Shown here: positions 7,813 to 18,330 of the stretch, one piece after another
How the letters are laid out: each line of letters starts with the position of its first letter
Numbering within the stretch: position 1 is the stretch's first letter
NCBI RefSeq assembly: GCF_002270355.1
Contig: NZ_NJFZ01000035.1
Coordinates: 62,001-126,000, forward strand
Source of the DNA: Flectobacillus sp. BAB-3569
GTDB taxonomy: Bacteria > Bacteroidota > Bacteroidia > Cytophagales > Spirosomataceae
DNA: 64,000 nt
Reading direction: 5' to 3'
The notes under the pieces: model-generated
Told to the model about the DNA's origin: nothing
Database searches by the model: none
Seen by the model: only the letters and a program-made list of their open reading frames with translations
Made by a program: the position numbers and the translations under genes

Positions 7813-8256
7813 ATGAAAAAAATCATTCTATCATCTCTAGTTCTATTATGTGTGGCATGTAAGAAAGATGTTACACCAGACTACACCACCAACTTTCAAG
7901 GATCCTATACCCAAAATTATGACGAATGGGGTTCAAATCTTCAAAGAGCCAAAGGAACATACAAGTTTTTAATTTCTAAGTCTGACGAAAACAAAGTTAA
8001 AATGGTTTTGTCTAATACTTATGTTGTTACTCAGGGTTCAGTAGTAGTCGAACAAGGTACAAAATCAGTCACTATTCCAGATGTTAAGTGTACTAATGAA
8101 ACCGACCTAACCATTAATTCAATCGTTAACTCTTCAGGTCAAAACTACATGGCAACAGGCACAGGTAAATTGATTGGAAAAAACTTAAAGCTTGACTTGA
8201 CTTCCAATGATGGTAAAAATACAATTAACCAAACCTTTTTACTGACAAAAGATTGA
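7813..8256 (+). CDS. Lipoprotein, lipocalin-like in size
   Basis: 147 residues from the internal ATG (MKKIILSSLVLLCVACKKD). The LLCVAC lipobox places the lipidated cysteine at residue 16, followed by KKD. The mature part is rich in beta-type segments and has no recognised domain. Bacteroidota commonly carry such small lipoproteins beside integrases. Confidence 0.65.
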   Translation: MKKIILSSLVLLCVACKKDVTPDYTTNFQGSYTQNYDEWGSNLQRAKGTYKFLISKSDENKVKMVLSNTYVVTQGSVVVEQGTKSVTIPDVKCTNETDLTINSIVNSSGQNYMATGTGKLIGKNLKLDLTSNDGKNTINQTFLLTKD

Positions 8257-8304
8257 TTGTAATCAAATGTAGTTAATAAAAGCTACAAAATTTAATTATT
8301 TATT

Positions 8305-8360
8305 GAACACGTTTTGTATTTTTGATTAAAATATATATTCAAAAATAACAAAACGTGTTC
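8305..8360. promoter_or_regulatory. Long palindromic operator upstream of umuDC
   Basis: GAACACGTTTTGT (8305-8317) and ACAAAACGTGTTC (8348-8360) form a perfect 13-base inverted repeat around AT-rich sequence, ending 5 bases before the umuD start. Position suggests a damage-responsive operator that would overlap the promoter. Confidence 0.65.
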
Positions 8361-8365
8361 TTTTT

Positions 8366-8821
8366 ATGATAGCACACCCCTTACTTGCTAAAAAAATCCA
8401 GTTTTTTACGGTTTGTTCGCCGAATGGTAAACCATTAGCAATACCACTCTTTAATTCTCTTGTGAGCGCAGGTTTTCCATCACCAGCTACTGACTATATA
8501 GAGTTGGAATTAGATTTTAATTCCTTACTTGTCTCACGGCCTTCTTCTACCTTCTGTGTTCGTGTACTAGGAGAATCCATGAAGGATGCAAATATTCATA
8601 CTGGGGATATTTTGGTCGTAGATAAAGCACTGAATGCCAAATCAGGTGCGATTGTGGTTGCGATTCTAAATGGTGAGTTTGTAGTTAAAAGGCTAATGAT
8701 AGAGGGTAAACGTTATAAGTTAGTTCCAGATAATTCATCCTACAAAACAATCCATATTAATTCCGATGATGATTTTGAGATATGGGGAATTGTGACTTAC
8801 GTTATTCATAAAGCTCAATAA
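8366..8821 (+). CDS. umuD: UmuD-like S24 peptidase (polymerase V subunit)
   Basis: 151 residues. The LexA/UmuD fold is clear: self-cleavage site A35-G36 in SAGFPSP, nucleophile S71 in GESM and general base K108 in EFVVKRL. In the SOS response the cleaved form joins UmuC to make a translesion polymerase. The last base of its stop codon is shared with the umuC start (TAATG), so the two are coupled. Confidence 0.93.
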   Translation: MIAHPLLAKKIQFFTVCSPNGKPLAIPLFNSLVSAGFPSPATDYIELELDFNSLLVSRPSSTFCVRVLGESMKDANIHTGDILVVDKALNAKSGAIVVAILNGEFVVKRLMIEGKRYKLVPDNSSYKTIHINSDDDFEIWGIVTYVIHKAQ

Positions 8822-10077
8822 TGATAGCCTTAGTCGACTGCAATAACTTTTATGCAAGCTGCGAAAGGTTATTTGCTCCTGAGCTTAGAGGTAAACCAGT
8901 CGTGGTTTTATCAAACAATGATGGGTGTGTCATTGCCCGTTCTGATGAAGCGAAGGCAATGGGGATTAAAATGGGAGTACCTGCCTTCGAAATTAAGAAT
9001 TTAATAGAACGCCAGAAAGTCTATGCTTTCAGTAGTAATTACACACTGTATGGTGATATATCCAACCGTGTCGTGCAAACTCTATCTCAATTCACAGATG
9101 AGATAGAAATTTATTCAATTGATGAGGCCTTTCTTAATCTAAGTGGTTTTTCCAATCTTGAAAGTTATGCAACTCAAATTCGAAGTACAGTCAAACAACA
9201 CACAGGTATTCCGACTTGTGTTGGCGTTGCACCTACCAAAACTTTAGCTAAAATTGCGAACAGATACGTTAAGAAGCATCATAAGGATGTTGGAGTTTGG
9301 GTATTAGATACACCCGAAAAAGTAGAGCAAGCACTCAAGGCTACTTCTATAGAAGATATTTGGGGAGTTGGGCGAAGATATGCTAAAATGCTCGAAACTC
9401 ACAATATTTTAACTGCCTATGATTTATCAAATGCCAACGAAAGCTGGGTTAAAGCAAAAATGTCTGTAGTTGGCCAGCGAATGCTTTATGAGCTAAGAGG
9501 AGTATCCTGTTTAAGTTTAGAGCTAATCAATGAGCCCAAAAAGAACATTTGTACTTCCAGAAGTTTTGGAATGATGCTAACAGACAAAGCTCCATTATCA
9601 GAGGCGGTTGCCAACTTTGCGGCTGCTTGTGCTTTTAAGCTTCGCAAACAGCGTAGTGTAGCCAATTTCGTTCAGGTATTTGTTACCACAAATCCGTTTG
9701 CAAAAAATGAAAATCAATACTTCAACTCAATCACAATTACCCTACCTGTTGCGGATAGCGACTCACGAATAATCATCAAAAATGCCTTATTGGGATTATC
9801 AAAGATTTATCGAGATGGCTTTAAATATAAAAAAGCTGGAGTAATAGTATCAGGTATAGTACCAGAGGATGAGTATCAATTAGCTCTATTTTCTCCCAAT
9901 CCTGATAATAATGCCAGAAAGGTCATGCAAGTATTGGATGCCATCAACCATTCGAATGGAAGAAACAAACTTAAACTAGCTGCTCAGGGATTTGATAGAA
10001 CATGGAGGGTGAAAAATGAGAGGCTGTCTCAGCGATTTACTACACGGTTTGATGAGTTGTTAGAAATCAATATTTAG
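8821..10077 (+). CDS. umuC: UmuC-like Y-family DNA polymerase
   Basis: 418 residues, full length. Catalytic carboxylates are D6 in ALVDCNNFY and D101/E102 in SIDEAFLNL; the helix-hairpin-helix region (EDIWGVGRRYAKML) and the little-finger domain follow. Catalytic subunit of error-prone translesion synthesis. Such umuDC pairs are often carried by mobile elements. Confidence 0.95.
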   Translation: MIALVDCNNFYASCERLFAPELRGKPVVVLSNNDGCVIARSDEAKAMGIKMGVPAFEIKNLIERQKVYAFSSNYTLYGDISNRVVQTLSQFTDEIEIYSIDEAFLNLSGFSNLESYATQIRSTVKQHTGIPTCVGVAPTKTLAKIANRYVKKHHKDVGVWVLDTPEKVEQALKATSIEDIWGVGRRYAKMLETHNILTAYDLSNANESWVKAKMSVVGQRMLYELRGVSCLSLELINEPKKNICTSRSFGMMLTDKAPLSEAVANFAAACAFKLRKQRSVANFVQVFVTTNPFAKNENQYFNSITITLPVADSDSRIIIKNALLGLSKIYRDGFKYKKAGVIVSGIVPEDEYQLALFSPNPDNNARKVMQVLDAINHSNGRNKLKLAAQGFDRTWRVKNERLSQRFTTRFDELLEINI

Positions 10078-10758
10078 GTTTATTTTATTTTACAATATGT
10101 TAACCAGACATACGATGCTGATAATGGATTTCAGTACGGAGAATGTGTAAATACATTAGGTAGAATCAAAATTTAGTTTGAAAGTTTACACAATAGGTAC
10201 TACAGCGATATAATTGGTAATATTTTTAAATTCACAAGTAATAAAACTGAATCAACTTCTAAGCTTACCATAAATTAGTATAAGGCTTCTCTGAATCTAA
10301 ATAAACGAAGGAATTGTTTGGAACAACCGCTTTAGTTGGAATGAAACTAACTATTTATTTTGAAGTAGATTTGTATACTCATAAGTATGATTAAGTGTTA
10401 ACCAAGTAGTGTTATAATATAAACAAAAACTCCTCAATATGATAATATTGAAGGGCATCTCTATAAAATATTTTATGAAAACGATGATGTAAACAAATCA
10501 GGTTTTATTTTGAAATAAGTTAAACTTTCAATAAACTTGAAACGTACATATTTACTTTACCTCGCCGTGAATAAAAAATTCTTCACCTAAGAAAATTAAT
10601 AAAAAAATATAATAATATTTTGGTGTTTTTTTACTAAATGGCTTACTAATAGAGTATTAATAGATTGCCCGTTTTTTGATTTCCTCAAACTTGGTAATTT
10701 ACATAAATTCAAAAAACGAAATTGTTTACCTTTGTTAAAAAATGAAAATATTCTAAAT
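10078..10758. other. Gene-free AT-rich stretch
   Basis: I see no gene, RNA or strong hairpin here. It separates umuDC from the restriction-modification island and probably holds the promoter of the ParB-like gene at its right end. Confidence 0.5.
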
Positions 10759-11919
10759 ATGAAGCAATCCATATCAGGGGGAGGTCGAAAAAGACCACAA
10801 TTGAATATCCCATATGAAAATTTACACTTAGATCCTCTGAATCCTAGACTTCCAGAAGAAAATCAAGGTAAAGATGAGGTATCTATTTGTTCTGCTTTAT
10901 ACAAGTATTTTGATATCGAGGAATTAGCATTTTCAATGAAAGAAAATGGCTATTTTGATGAAGAGCCATTGGTTGCAGTGCCTCAAGAATTACCTATTTA
11001 TTTTTCAGGAATAGAAGGTGATGACTTGGTGAAAAATGAGAAATATCTGCAGTACATTAATGATAAAAAGACTCAATTTGTAGTACTAGAAGGAAACAGA
11101 AGGTTGACAACAATAAAGTTACTTTTATCAGATTCGCTAAGAAATCAACTTAAGATAAGAACTTTCCCTGAAATATCAGATGAGGTTAAAAATGACTTAT
11201 CTGTCCTTCCTGTTATTATTTACCCTTCTAGGAAAGAGGTATTACCATATCTTGGAGTAAGGCATATTACTGGTATAAAAAAATGGGAGCCTTACGCTAA
11301 AGCAAGGTATGTAGCCAAAATGGTTGACGAAGGAGTATCAATAGAAGAGATTCAGCAGCAGGTAGGGGATAGGAGTAATTCTGCAAGAAAAATCTATTTA
11401 TGTTATCAATTAATCGAACTCGCAAGGCATGAGTTCGATTTGAATACAGAAAAAGCTGAAAACTTTTTCTCATACCTATTACTTGCTTCTGGTCAAGGTT
11501 CAATAAAAGATTACCTTGGTTTGGAGCGAAGAATACAAGATATTAATCTCGAAAATCCCGTTCCAAAAAATAAGTTGCAAAATCTTAGGAATATTTTTTC
11601 TTGGTTATTTGGTGAAGAAAAAGCTATACTTCCTGTAATAAAAGAATCAAGAGATATTACAGATAAACTTGCACCTGTCTTGAGAAATCAAGATGCCACA
11701 AACATATTGATATCAACAAGAGATTTAAAAGATGCTTATGAAATCAGTGATGGAGCAGAAACATTAGTTATTCAAAACTTGATTAAGGCCAATACTCTAT
11801 TAAGAAAAAGTTTAGGACACATATCCTCTAGTGATTCCGATAGAATTAAAGAAGAGTTAGAAAATTTGTCTAATACAATTTCAAACATCCATAAGCTATT
11901 AACTCCTAAATCTGAATAA
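10759..11919 (+). CDS. ParB/Srx-fold domain protein of a restriction-modification island
   Basis: 386 residues from the ATG (MKQSISGGGRKRPQ); an upstream TTG would add nine residues. The N-terminal part has the ParB-like pattern: LHLDPLNPRLP, then ELAFSMKENGYFDEEPLVAV and VVLEGNRRLTTIKLLL. A mostly helical C-terminal part follows. ParB-fold proteins of this kind are companions of MORC/Z1 restriction systems and may act as nucleases or DNA adaptors. It starts the plus-strand operon, with a 1-base gap to the next gene. Confidence 0.7.
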   Translation: MKQSISGGGRKRPQLNIPYENLHLDPLNPRLPEENQGKDEVSICSALYKYFDIEELAFSMKENGYFDEEPLVAVPQELPIYFSGIEGDDLVKNEKYLQYINDKKTQFVVLEGNRRLTTIKLLLSDSLRNQLKIRTFPEISDEVKNDLSVLPVIIYPSRKEVLPYLGVRHITGIKKWEPYAKARYVAKMVDEGVSIEEIQQQVGDRSNSARKIYLCYQLIELARHEFDLNTEKAENFFSYLLLASGQGSIKDYLGLERRIQDINLENPVPKNKLQNLRNIFSWLFGEEKAILPVIKESRDITDKLAPVLRNQDATNILISTRDLKDAYEISDGAETLVIQNLIKANTLLRKSLGHISSSDSDRIKEELENLSNTISNIHKLLTPKSE

Positions 11920-11920
11920 A

Positions 11921-12751
11921 ATGTCTATGCCTGAAATAAACAATCCAACGTCTGTATCTTCAATTGCTAGTTGGCTTGAGTTAATAGTTTCTTTTTATGA
12001 AGAATCTTTATCAAAAGCCACATTATCAAGTTATATAGAGGAATCCTCTGGAGATGAGCCAGAACCCTCACTACTGGATAATGTTTGGAGTTCTCTGACT
12101 TACAGACAACATTTGTACGGGCAAAACTCTCCATTCTCAGTTGAGAGCAGGGAAATAGTACGTTCAATAGAGAATGGAGAGATACCTTTCTATTTAATGT
12201 TTTTACTATTGGAGCGAGAAGGTAATAATACAGATGTTAATAACACTGCGAAACTATTTGAACAGCTTTCATGTATCGCTGTTAAAAATTACATGAATGG
12301 AGAAGCAATCATACATGGTTTTCCTAAACAACTATCCTATCAAGACTTGGCAAGTAAAATAGGAGTTAGGTACAACTTTGCTCCAGCTCCTAACTTTAAG
12401 GATAGAGGAGTAGATATAATAGGTTGGAAGCCTTTTTTGGATGAACGTGGAAGTCATATAGTTGGTTTATTTCAATGTGCAGCAGGTTCTAATTGGAAAT
12501 CTAAGTTGACCGATGTACCATTACACGCTTGGAAAAATTATTTATCATTTTGTGACAGTATACCATTTAAAGGTTTTATAACACCACATTTAATAGAATC
12601 CGATAATGAGCAGTTTTTTGAGACTTCATTAGCTGGGGGTGTTATTATGGATAGACCAAGGCTATATCGATTTTTATATAATAGCTTAGATAGTACATTA
12701 AAAGGTGATGTGAAGAGTTGGTGTGAAGAAAAAATTAAATCATTAAGATAG
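11921..12751 (+). CDS. Putative restriction-type nuclease of the Z1/MORC system
   Basis: 276 residues. RGVDIIGWKPF followed about 18 residues later by VGLFQCAAG resembles the D...QxK-like strand-turn-strand core of Mrr/PD-(D/E)XK nucleases, though the lysine is not obvious. Sits between the ParB-like and C5-methyltransferase genes with 1- and 7-base gaps. Function inferred from context. Confidence 0.5.
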   Translation: MSMPEINNPTSVSSIASWLELIVSFYEESLSKATLSSYIEESSGDEPEPSLLDNVWSSLTYRQHLYGQNSPFSVESREIVRSIENGEIPFYLMFLLLEREGNNTDVNNTAKLFEQLSCIAVKNYMNGEAIIHGFPKQLSYQDLASKIGVRYNFAPAPNFKDRGVDIIGWKPFLDERGSHIVGLFQCAAGSNWKSKLTDVPLHAWKNYLSFCDSIPFKGFITPHLIESDNEQFFETSLAGGVIMDRPRLYRFLYNSLDSTLKGDVKSWCEEKIKSLR

Positions 12752-12758
12752 AGTTTGA

Positions 12759-14030
12759 ATGAAATTTATTGATTTGTTCGCAGGATTAGGAGGATTTCAT
12801 AAGGCATTACATGAATTGGGACATGAATGTGTATTTGTGAGTGAAATAGACATTGTGCTTCAAGAACTTTATGAAAAAAATTGGAATATTCAAGTATTTG
12901 GGGATATAAAAGAGGTACTTACTCAGTATCCTAATGTCATACCTGAACATGATGTATTATGTGCTGGTTTTCCATGCCAGCCATTCTCAAAAGCAGGAAA
13001 GCAATTGGGGTTAAATGATGAAAACAGAGGTGACTTATTTGAGGAAATAATTAAGATACTTATTTTGAGAAAACCCAAATATTTTATTCTTGAAAATGTT
13101 GCTTTTATAGCAAAGCATGATGAGGAAGCCACATGGAAGTATATGTACAATGAACTTGTTAAAATTGGATATACAGTTGATAAAGCAATTCTATCTCCAC
13201 AAAGTTTTGGAATACCTCAACACAGGAAAAGAATCTTTATTGTCGGCGCGCTTGAAGGTCTAGAACATTTTGATTTTAGTCGTATTGAGAATCAACAGTG
13301 CTCAAGTATTGATATGTCTGAGTATATCGAAGAATATCCTGAAGACTCAAAAAAACTTTCACAGGGAAGCCTTGATTGCCTAAATGTATGGCAAGAGTTT
13401 TTAGACTCTATACCTGATGAAGTGAAAGTGCCAGGCTTTCCAATATGGGCAATGGAATTTGGCGCGACTTATCCTTATGAAGATGTCTTCCCATTTGAAT
13501 TACCTGAAGATGAATTAGCTAATTATTATGGTAATTTTGGCGTTTCTTTGAAGGGAATGTCTAGAGAAGAACAGATGTATAATCTTCCAAGTTATGCTAG
13601 AGTTGAAAAGAAATTCCCAAGCTGGAAAATCAATTGGATTAAGCAAAGCAGAAACTTCTATCTTGAAAATAGGCACTTTATTGAGAAGTCTGTTAGGAAA
13701 ATCTCTAAACTTAAATCACAAAGTTGGCAAAAACTAGAATGGAATGTTGGTGATAGTGAGAGGGATATTTTTAAGTATATAATTCAGTTTAGAGCATCAG
13801 GAGTTCGGGTTAAAAAACCTAATTATTTTCCATCACTTGTTACTCCAAGTACTCAAATACCCATCATAGGTTGGCAAAAGCGATATATTACTAAAAGAGA
13901 AGGTGCTAGGTTGCAGGCACTGGATGGATTAATTCTTCCAGATAACGACAATGCGGCATTTAAAGCTTTGGGCAATGCAGTTAATGCTAAAATTGTAAAA
14001 ATTATTGCTAAAGAATTATTAGCTCCATAA
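12759..14030 (+). CDS. C5-cytosine DNA methyltransferase
   Basis: 423 residues. Motif I DLFAGLGGFHKAL (5-17), motif IV with catalytic C73 in GFPCQPFSKAG, motif VI ENV (112-114), motif VIII QHRKR (154-158), target recognition region, then motifs IX/X (RLQALDG...GNAVNAKIV). All key residues are intact. It protects host DNA in the restriction-modification island and is the last gene of the plus-strand operon. Confidence 0.95.
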   Translation: MKFIDLFAGLGGFHKALHELGHECVFVSEIDIVLQELYEKNWNIQVFGDIKEVLTQYPNVIPEHDVLCAGFPCQPFSKAGKQLGLNDENRGDLFEEIIKILILRKPKYFILENVAFIAKHDEEATWKYMYNELVKIGYTVDKAILSPQSFGIPQHRKRIFIVGALEGLEHFDFSRIENQQCSSIDMSEYIEEYPEDSKKLSQGSLDCLNVWQEFLDSIPDEVKVPGFPIWAMEFGATYPYEDVFPFELPEDELANYYGNFGVSLKGMSREEQMYNLPSYARVEKKFPSWKINWIKQSRNFYLENRHFIEKSVRKISKLKSQSWQKLEWNVGDSERDIFKYIIQFRASGVRVKKPNYFPSLVTPSTQIPIIGWQKRYITKREGARLQALDGLILPDNDNAAFKALGNAVNAKIVKIIAKELLAP

Positions 14031-14109
14031 AATGCCGTGATATCATTTCACTAATGATAATCTTAATAGGTCTGTTATATCATAAATTAAACCTCCAAAC
14101 TAAAGAGAG

Positions 14110-14163
14110 CCATTCAAAATCCTGTTTCTAATTATTTTAAATCTTATACAAGATTTTGAATGG
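14110..14163. terminator. Hairpin between convergent operons
   Basis: CCATTCAAAATC (14110-14121) and GATTTTGAATGG (14152-14163) form a 12-pair stem with a long loop between the convergent methyltransferase and DUF4420 genes. Likely a bidirectional terminator. Confidence 0.6.
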
Positions 14164-14187
14164 TATCATTCCGAGTATAGATATATC

Positions 14188-15168
14188 TTATAAACTTCTA
14201 AAAAGTATCCCCTTCTTTGATAATTGTGCTAAATCCAAAGCCCTAATGTTAGTTAAATCAGATTTAAACCTAACTGATGATACATTTTCAGGGATATTAA
14301 TTCTGTTAATTTTTGCAATTTCTTGATGTTCGAAGAATCGAATAGAACGATTTGCTAATTCATAGTCATATTTGATACTTATGCTATGTTCCAATGTATT
14401 TCCAAGAGTTCTCGCAATAACATAATATACCTTATCAATTAGAGAATGATCTTTGATGACCCTCCTAATCCTTTCTATTAGTTCTAGAATACTAATTCCA
14501 TCGGATATTTGTCTTGTAAATATTGAAGCAACAATAATTTTATCGTCATTTGAAGCATTTAGCTGTTCTGAAGAAAAAAAATGAATTCGTTCTAAACTAC
14601 TACTACTTTTAACCTCAATTTTTTCTTTGCCCGCTTCAAAATCAAATACGTTTTCTGGAATAAGATGCCAGAATTGAATTAATACATCTGGATGACTGCT
14701 TCGTTCAATTATAAATAGCTCTGACCAAAGTCCCTGTACTGTTTTCATTGGCGAAGCTGACAACTGTCTAAAGATTTCAATGAATTCATTAAATATGTTA
14801 TTTAGCTCCCAAGGTGTTTTATGTCCAGAAATAGAACAGATTAGCATTGAGACACATCCACAAAAATAGTTAATTAATGTCTTCTCGGTGGACTTAAAAA
14901 CAATAATAGAGTATATTTCTGTTTTAGATTGTCCAAGTACTGTTAAAATACATTGAACATTATGACTAAGTTCTATGTATTTTAAATTAATATTTTTTAG
15001 AATGCTATATTTAGGATCCGATAATGTGGATATTAATATAATCGGAAAGCCAGCGCTATTTACGCCAATTTTAGCAAAAGATTGTTCTTCTAATGATTTG
15101 ACGTTGAAAATTGTCGAGTTATTTGTCCTCGGAATATCCAATTCTAAAAATTCCGTAAAAAGATTCAT
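14188..15168 (-). CDS. DUF4420-type PD-(D/E)XK motif protein
   Basis: 326 residues. The segment FDFAGKEKIEVKSSSS-like (D...EVK around residue 178-190, VFDFEAGKEKIEVKSS) is the PD-(D/E)XK core, and GLWSELFIIE upstream is typical of the family. In the MORC/Z1 systems this is the presumed cleavage subunit. Its ATG overlaps the end of the Z1 gene by 4 bases. No defect visible. Confidence 0.8.
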   Translation of the reverse strand: MNLFTEFLELDIPRTNNSTIFNVKSLEEQSFAKIGVNSAGFPIILISTLSDPKYSILKNINLKYIELSHNVQCILTVLGQSKTEIYSIIVFKSTEKTLINYFCGCVSMLICSISGHKTPWELNNIFNEFIEIFRQLSASPMKTVQGLWSELFIIERSSHPDVLIQFWHLIPENVFDFEAGKEKIEVKSSSSLERIHFFSSEQLNASNDDKIIVASIFTRQISDGISILELIERIRRVIKDHSLIDKVYYVIARTLGNTLEHSISIKYDYELANRSIRFFEHQEIAKINRINIPENVSSVRFKSDLTNIRALDLAQLSKKGILFRSL

Positions 15169-16511
15169 ACATTACTAGGTTGTCTTATGATATCCTTCCC
15201 GATTTCTTCAGGAATCCAAATCGCAATATTTATTACATCTTCAAAGACTATGTTATTTTCTTCATTTAGTATTGGCTTACCATCATTGTTAGTTAAGTTT
15301 AGTCTGTGTATCTGAATTGTAACTTTACTATCATTTTTGATGGATCTATCCCCGCCATACACTTCTCCTTTTCTAAATCTTCCATTAGAAGAAGTAGGTT
15401 GTTCCCCTTGAAATAACTGCTCAATATTCCCTTTTTGATTTAATCTACGTTTTCTTATTTCTTGGTTAATCACATTGTTATCTTTATGGGCACTTATCAA
15501 ATAAACCAAACAGGTTTCGTCAGGATTTCTCTCCAAGTAAGAATTTAATAGACCTCTTAAACTTGAATAAGTTTGACTGTCTTTCTCTTTTGTGAATTTT
15601 AGCCTTATTAATAATTCCTTTAAACATTTTTCAAGTGAAATTTCTGCCTCTAAGTGCTTTTGTTGAGTGGTTCTTTCATTATGACCATCATTTGTCTTAA
15701 AGCTAGCTACATTTTCTGATAGGAAAGCCGAAACAATAGCTTTGTTACGAGGAATCAATGTATCTGTATCATGTGGTGCTCCAACAATAAACCATTCTTG
15801 TCCGAAATAATCTCTATCAATGTTGTTGTATAAAACATTAGGTCTTGTAAGGCGGAGTATTTGGTCTAAAACAGCTTCTCTATCCCAATCATTCAAATGT
15901 TTATTGTTAACATCATAATCAGAAAGACGTTGTCTTACATCTTCCTCATGTTCAATAATAGCTTTGTATGCGTCTATATTGGCATTATCCAACCACACTC
16001 TACAATAGCCGATGTATGAGCCCTTATATCCGAAAAATCGTGCTCTTTGAAGAGTAGTGTCAACCTGTCCAGTAGCAAGTGGTCTAGGCATATATGAAAC
16101 AGTTAAGCCTTCGACCGTAAAGCCTCTGTCCATAGATTGCCCACCAACTAGAATATGAGAGTAGAAGTCACTCCAGCTAATCTCAGGAGTTTTCCCTCTG
16201 CTAGAATTTATTTCCATAATTCTAGTATTTTTCATGGAATGTAATAATCTAGTACTAGTTAATTCCTCGAATTTTGGTAAATCTTCTACTGTTAGTTCTA
16301 AATCTTCATATGCTAATTTAAATTTTTGTAATAAGTCAAACTTCTCATCTTGGTCTGAAAAGGATTGACTTTCTAATAGCGTTTTCCAGCTTTCGCATGC
16401 ACTTCTAATCCAAGTGTAATAGGTATTTTGGGAATTTGTTAGTCTTGAAGGATGTACCATCATTGAACGATTACGTTGATCTCGTTTTAGTTCTCCTGCT
16501 ACAACTCCCAA
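15165..16511 (-). pseudogene. Z1-domain helicase, C-terminal part (frameshifted)
   Basis: 448 residues in a frame shifted by -1 relative to 16499-17479. Its start GVVAGELKRDQRNRSMMVHP continues the sense of the other part, and the Z1 core (SHILVGGQSMDRGFTVEGL, MPRPLATGQVDTTLQRARFFGY) lies here with the arginine-finger-like R..R. With one extra T in the T7 run (plus strand A7, 16510-16516) the two parts fuse as ...HALRVFFLGVVAGEL..., about 775 residues. Broken gene, assembly error, or phase-variable tract. Confidence 0.8.
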
Positions 16512-17479
16512 AAAAACACTCTCAATGCATGTAATAAACTATCAGGAGGACCATTAAGATGATTATTATTAGTTGGAATATCTTTGTTTGGTATTCTTTT
16601 TACCAGATTTTTCTGTTTTACAAAAAAAGTATATCCTCCAGTATACCCTTCTCCTGGCTCCAATAATTTTATAAAATTAGGAGAGAGCCTATCCATTATG
16701 TTTATAAATAGGTTTGCTTGCGGTGTAGCAGTATATTGTAAAAAGGTATGATTGGGGAATATATTTCTTAACTCATTTATACGTCTATAAATTGTAGATG
16801 TATCTCCTTCATTCACCTCTTCCCCTGCATTAGCATTTGCACTTGCTCTGGTGTTTAAGCTAGCTTGGTCACTCTCATCATCAATTATAAGAGTGGAAAC
16901 CCCATTCAAGTTTGACGATTGCAAACACCGTGTTAAATTTCTTAGCCGACTGCCATTTTTCATAACTGTTATCAATAATGTAGAGCAATTATCCCGAGGA
17001 TACGTTAAATCCGCCCATTGTTCTAACTTTAATCCAATCGTGTCCTCATGTTCTTTTGTTTTAGGGTTCTTCATTAAAGTCCATCTTCGATCATATCTTG
17101 TTTCAATGCGTAAATCTTTTTTCATTCTTTCATATGACTGCTCTGAAAGTTGTACTGAAGTACCTGTAATAATAATTATAATCCGATACTTATTGTCATT
17201 CGCTAGAGCTGCTACAGAGGTGAATGATAGAGTTTTACCACTTTGAACATACCCAATTACTAATCCTGTTTCAATATTTTTTTCCTCATTCGGGTTGGCA
17301 CACATTTCTAAAATTTTAAAAGTTTCATTTATAACTTTTTTACCTATTTCATTGATTTTGCCCGAATAATCAATAAATCCTTTAGACTTTATTAACCCTT
17401 CAATTTCTTCACCTTGAGAGGGAGTCCATTTTGAATTATTTGAATTTATACTTCCAATTATCTCAATTGTCTCAGCCAT
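16499..17479 (-). pseudogene. Z1-domain helicase, N-terminal part (frameshifted)
   Basis: 326 residues. Contains the Walker A GYVQSGKT (76-83) and Walker B/DExx LIIDDESD (about 197-204), and TATPQANLFIN as motif III-like. It ends abruptly in FFWEL and a stop where the frame changes. Z1 proteins are superfamily-II-like ATPases of MORC-linked restriction systems. Starts 2 bases after the GHKL-gene stop. Confidence 0.8.
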
Positions 17480-17481
17480 AT

Positions 17482-18330
17482 TTAGATTTGAAAAATAGTT
17501 GAAATTAATTTATTAAAGTTTCGTCGGATTTCACCTTGAGTTTTTGCACCACTTTCTTTTGCAATTAATTCTGATAGACCCAATGATGCAATTATTTTTA
17601 AAATAGGTTCTAGTTTACTATTTTCTGTACCTACATACTGAATCATAAAAGGGTGAATTAAAGAAAGTCGTATCCCTACTTGTCTCACATTATATTCCTC
17701 AATTAACTCCATTAAATATGGACCTACTTCGAATAACTCTTTTATAGATGTGTCATAAGAAAGTTCTATAGATATATGCCAGTCTATTTTATTGAAGTTT
17801 ACTTTAAATGTTTTAAATATTCGTTTATCTGTTTGTGGTAATTCTGAGTCTGAATAGATGCTTAAAATTGATTGTTCGAAAGTTTCATGAATTGCTTTTG
17901 GTGCTACTTTTTCAAAATCTGCTACGGTATGACTTAATGCTTTTACACCAGAGTTTCTATAGTCTTTATCATTTGCACGAGTTCTATATTTTTCTGCTTG
18001 TATTAGAAGTGGGAAGCTATCATGAGAAAGATCATCTTTTAGAATTTCTAAAAATATTTCCAAATTTTCATCCCACTGTACCCCCTTTTTTGTAAAAGAC
18101 ACTTTAAATCCTTCAAGGTGTAATTCTCCGAATACCCTCTGATATCTGAAACTGTTTGGTGTGCCAAATATCTCTTCTGGTCTAAATCCTGAATCAAAAC
18201 TTCCTTCAATTACTCTACCTCTCCTGAAAAGAGCAAAACCTGCTTCTGTAGTAGAGCCAATTTCTCTGATTCCGACAAATCCTTTTACCGATAAATCATG
18301 CTCTAAAGTAAAGTCTATGTTTTTTTCCAT
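17482..18330 (-). pseudogene. MORC/MutL-like ATPase, C-terminal part (frameshifted)
   Basis: 282 residues. The beginning (IDFTLEHDLSVKGFVGIREI, AGFALFRRGRVIEGS) is the S5/transducer-like domain that follows the GHKL domain in MORC-type ATPases. It is in the -1 frame relative to 18315-19016; one more A in the A7 run (plus T7, 18320-18326) joins them as EWKKNIDFTLEH. A separate start at MEKN is possible but coincides with the break point. Confidence 0.75.
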
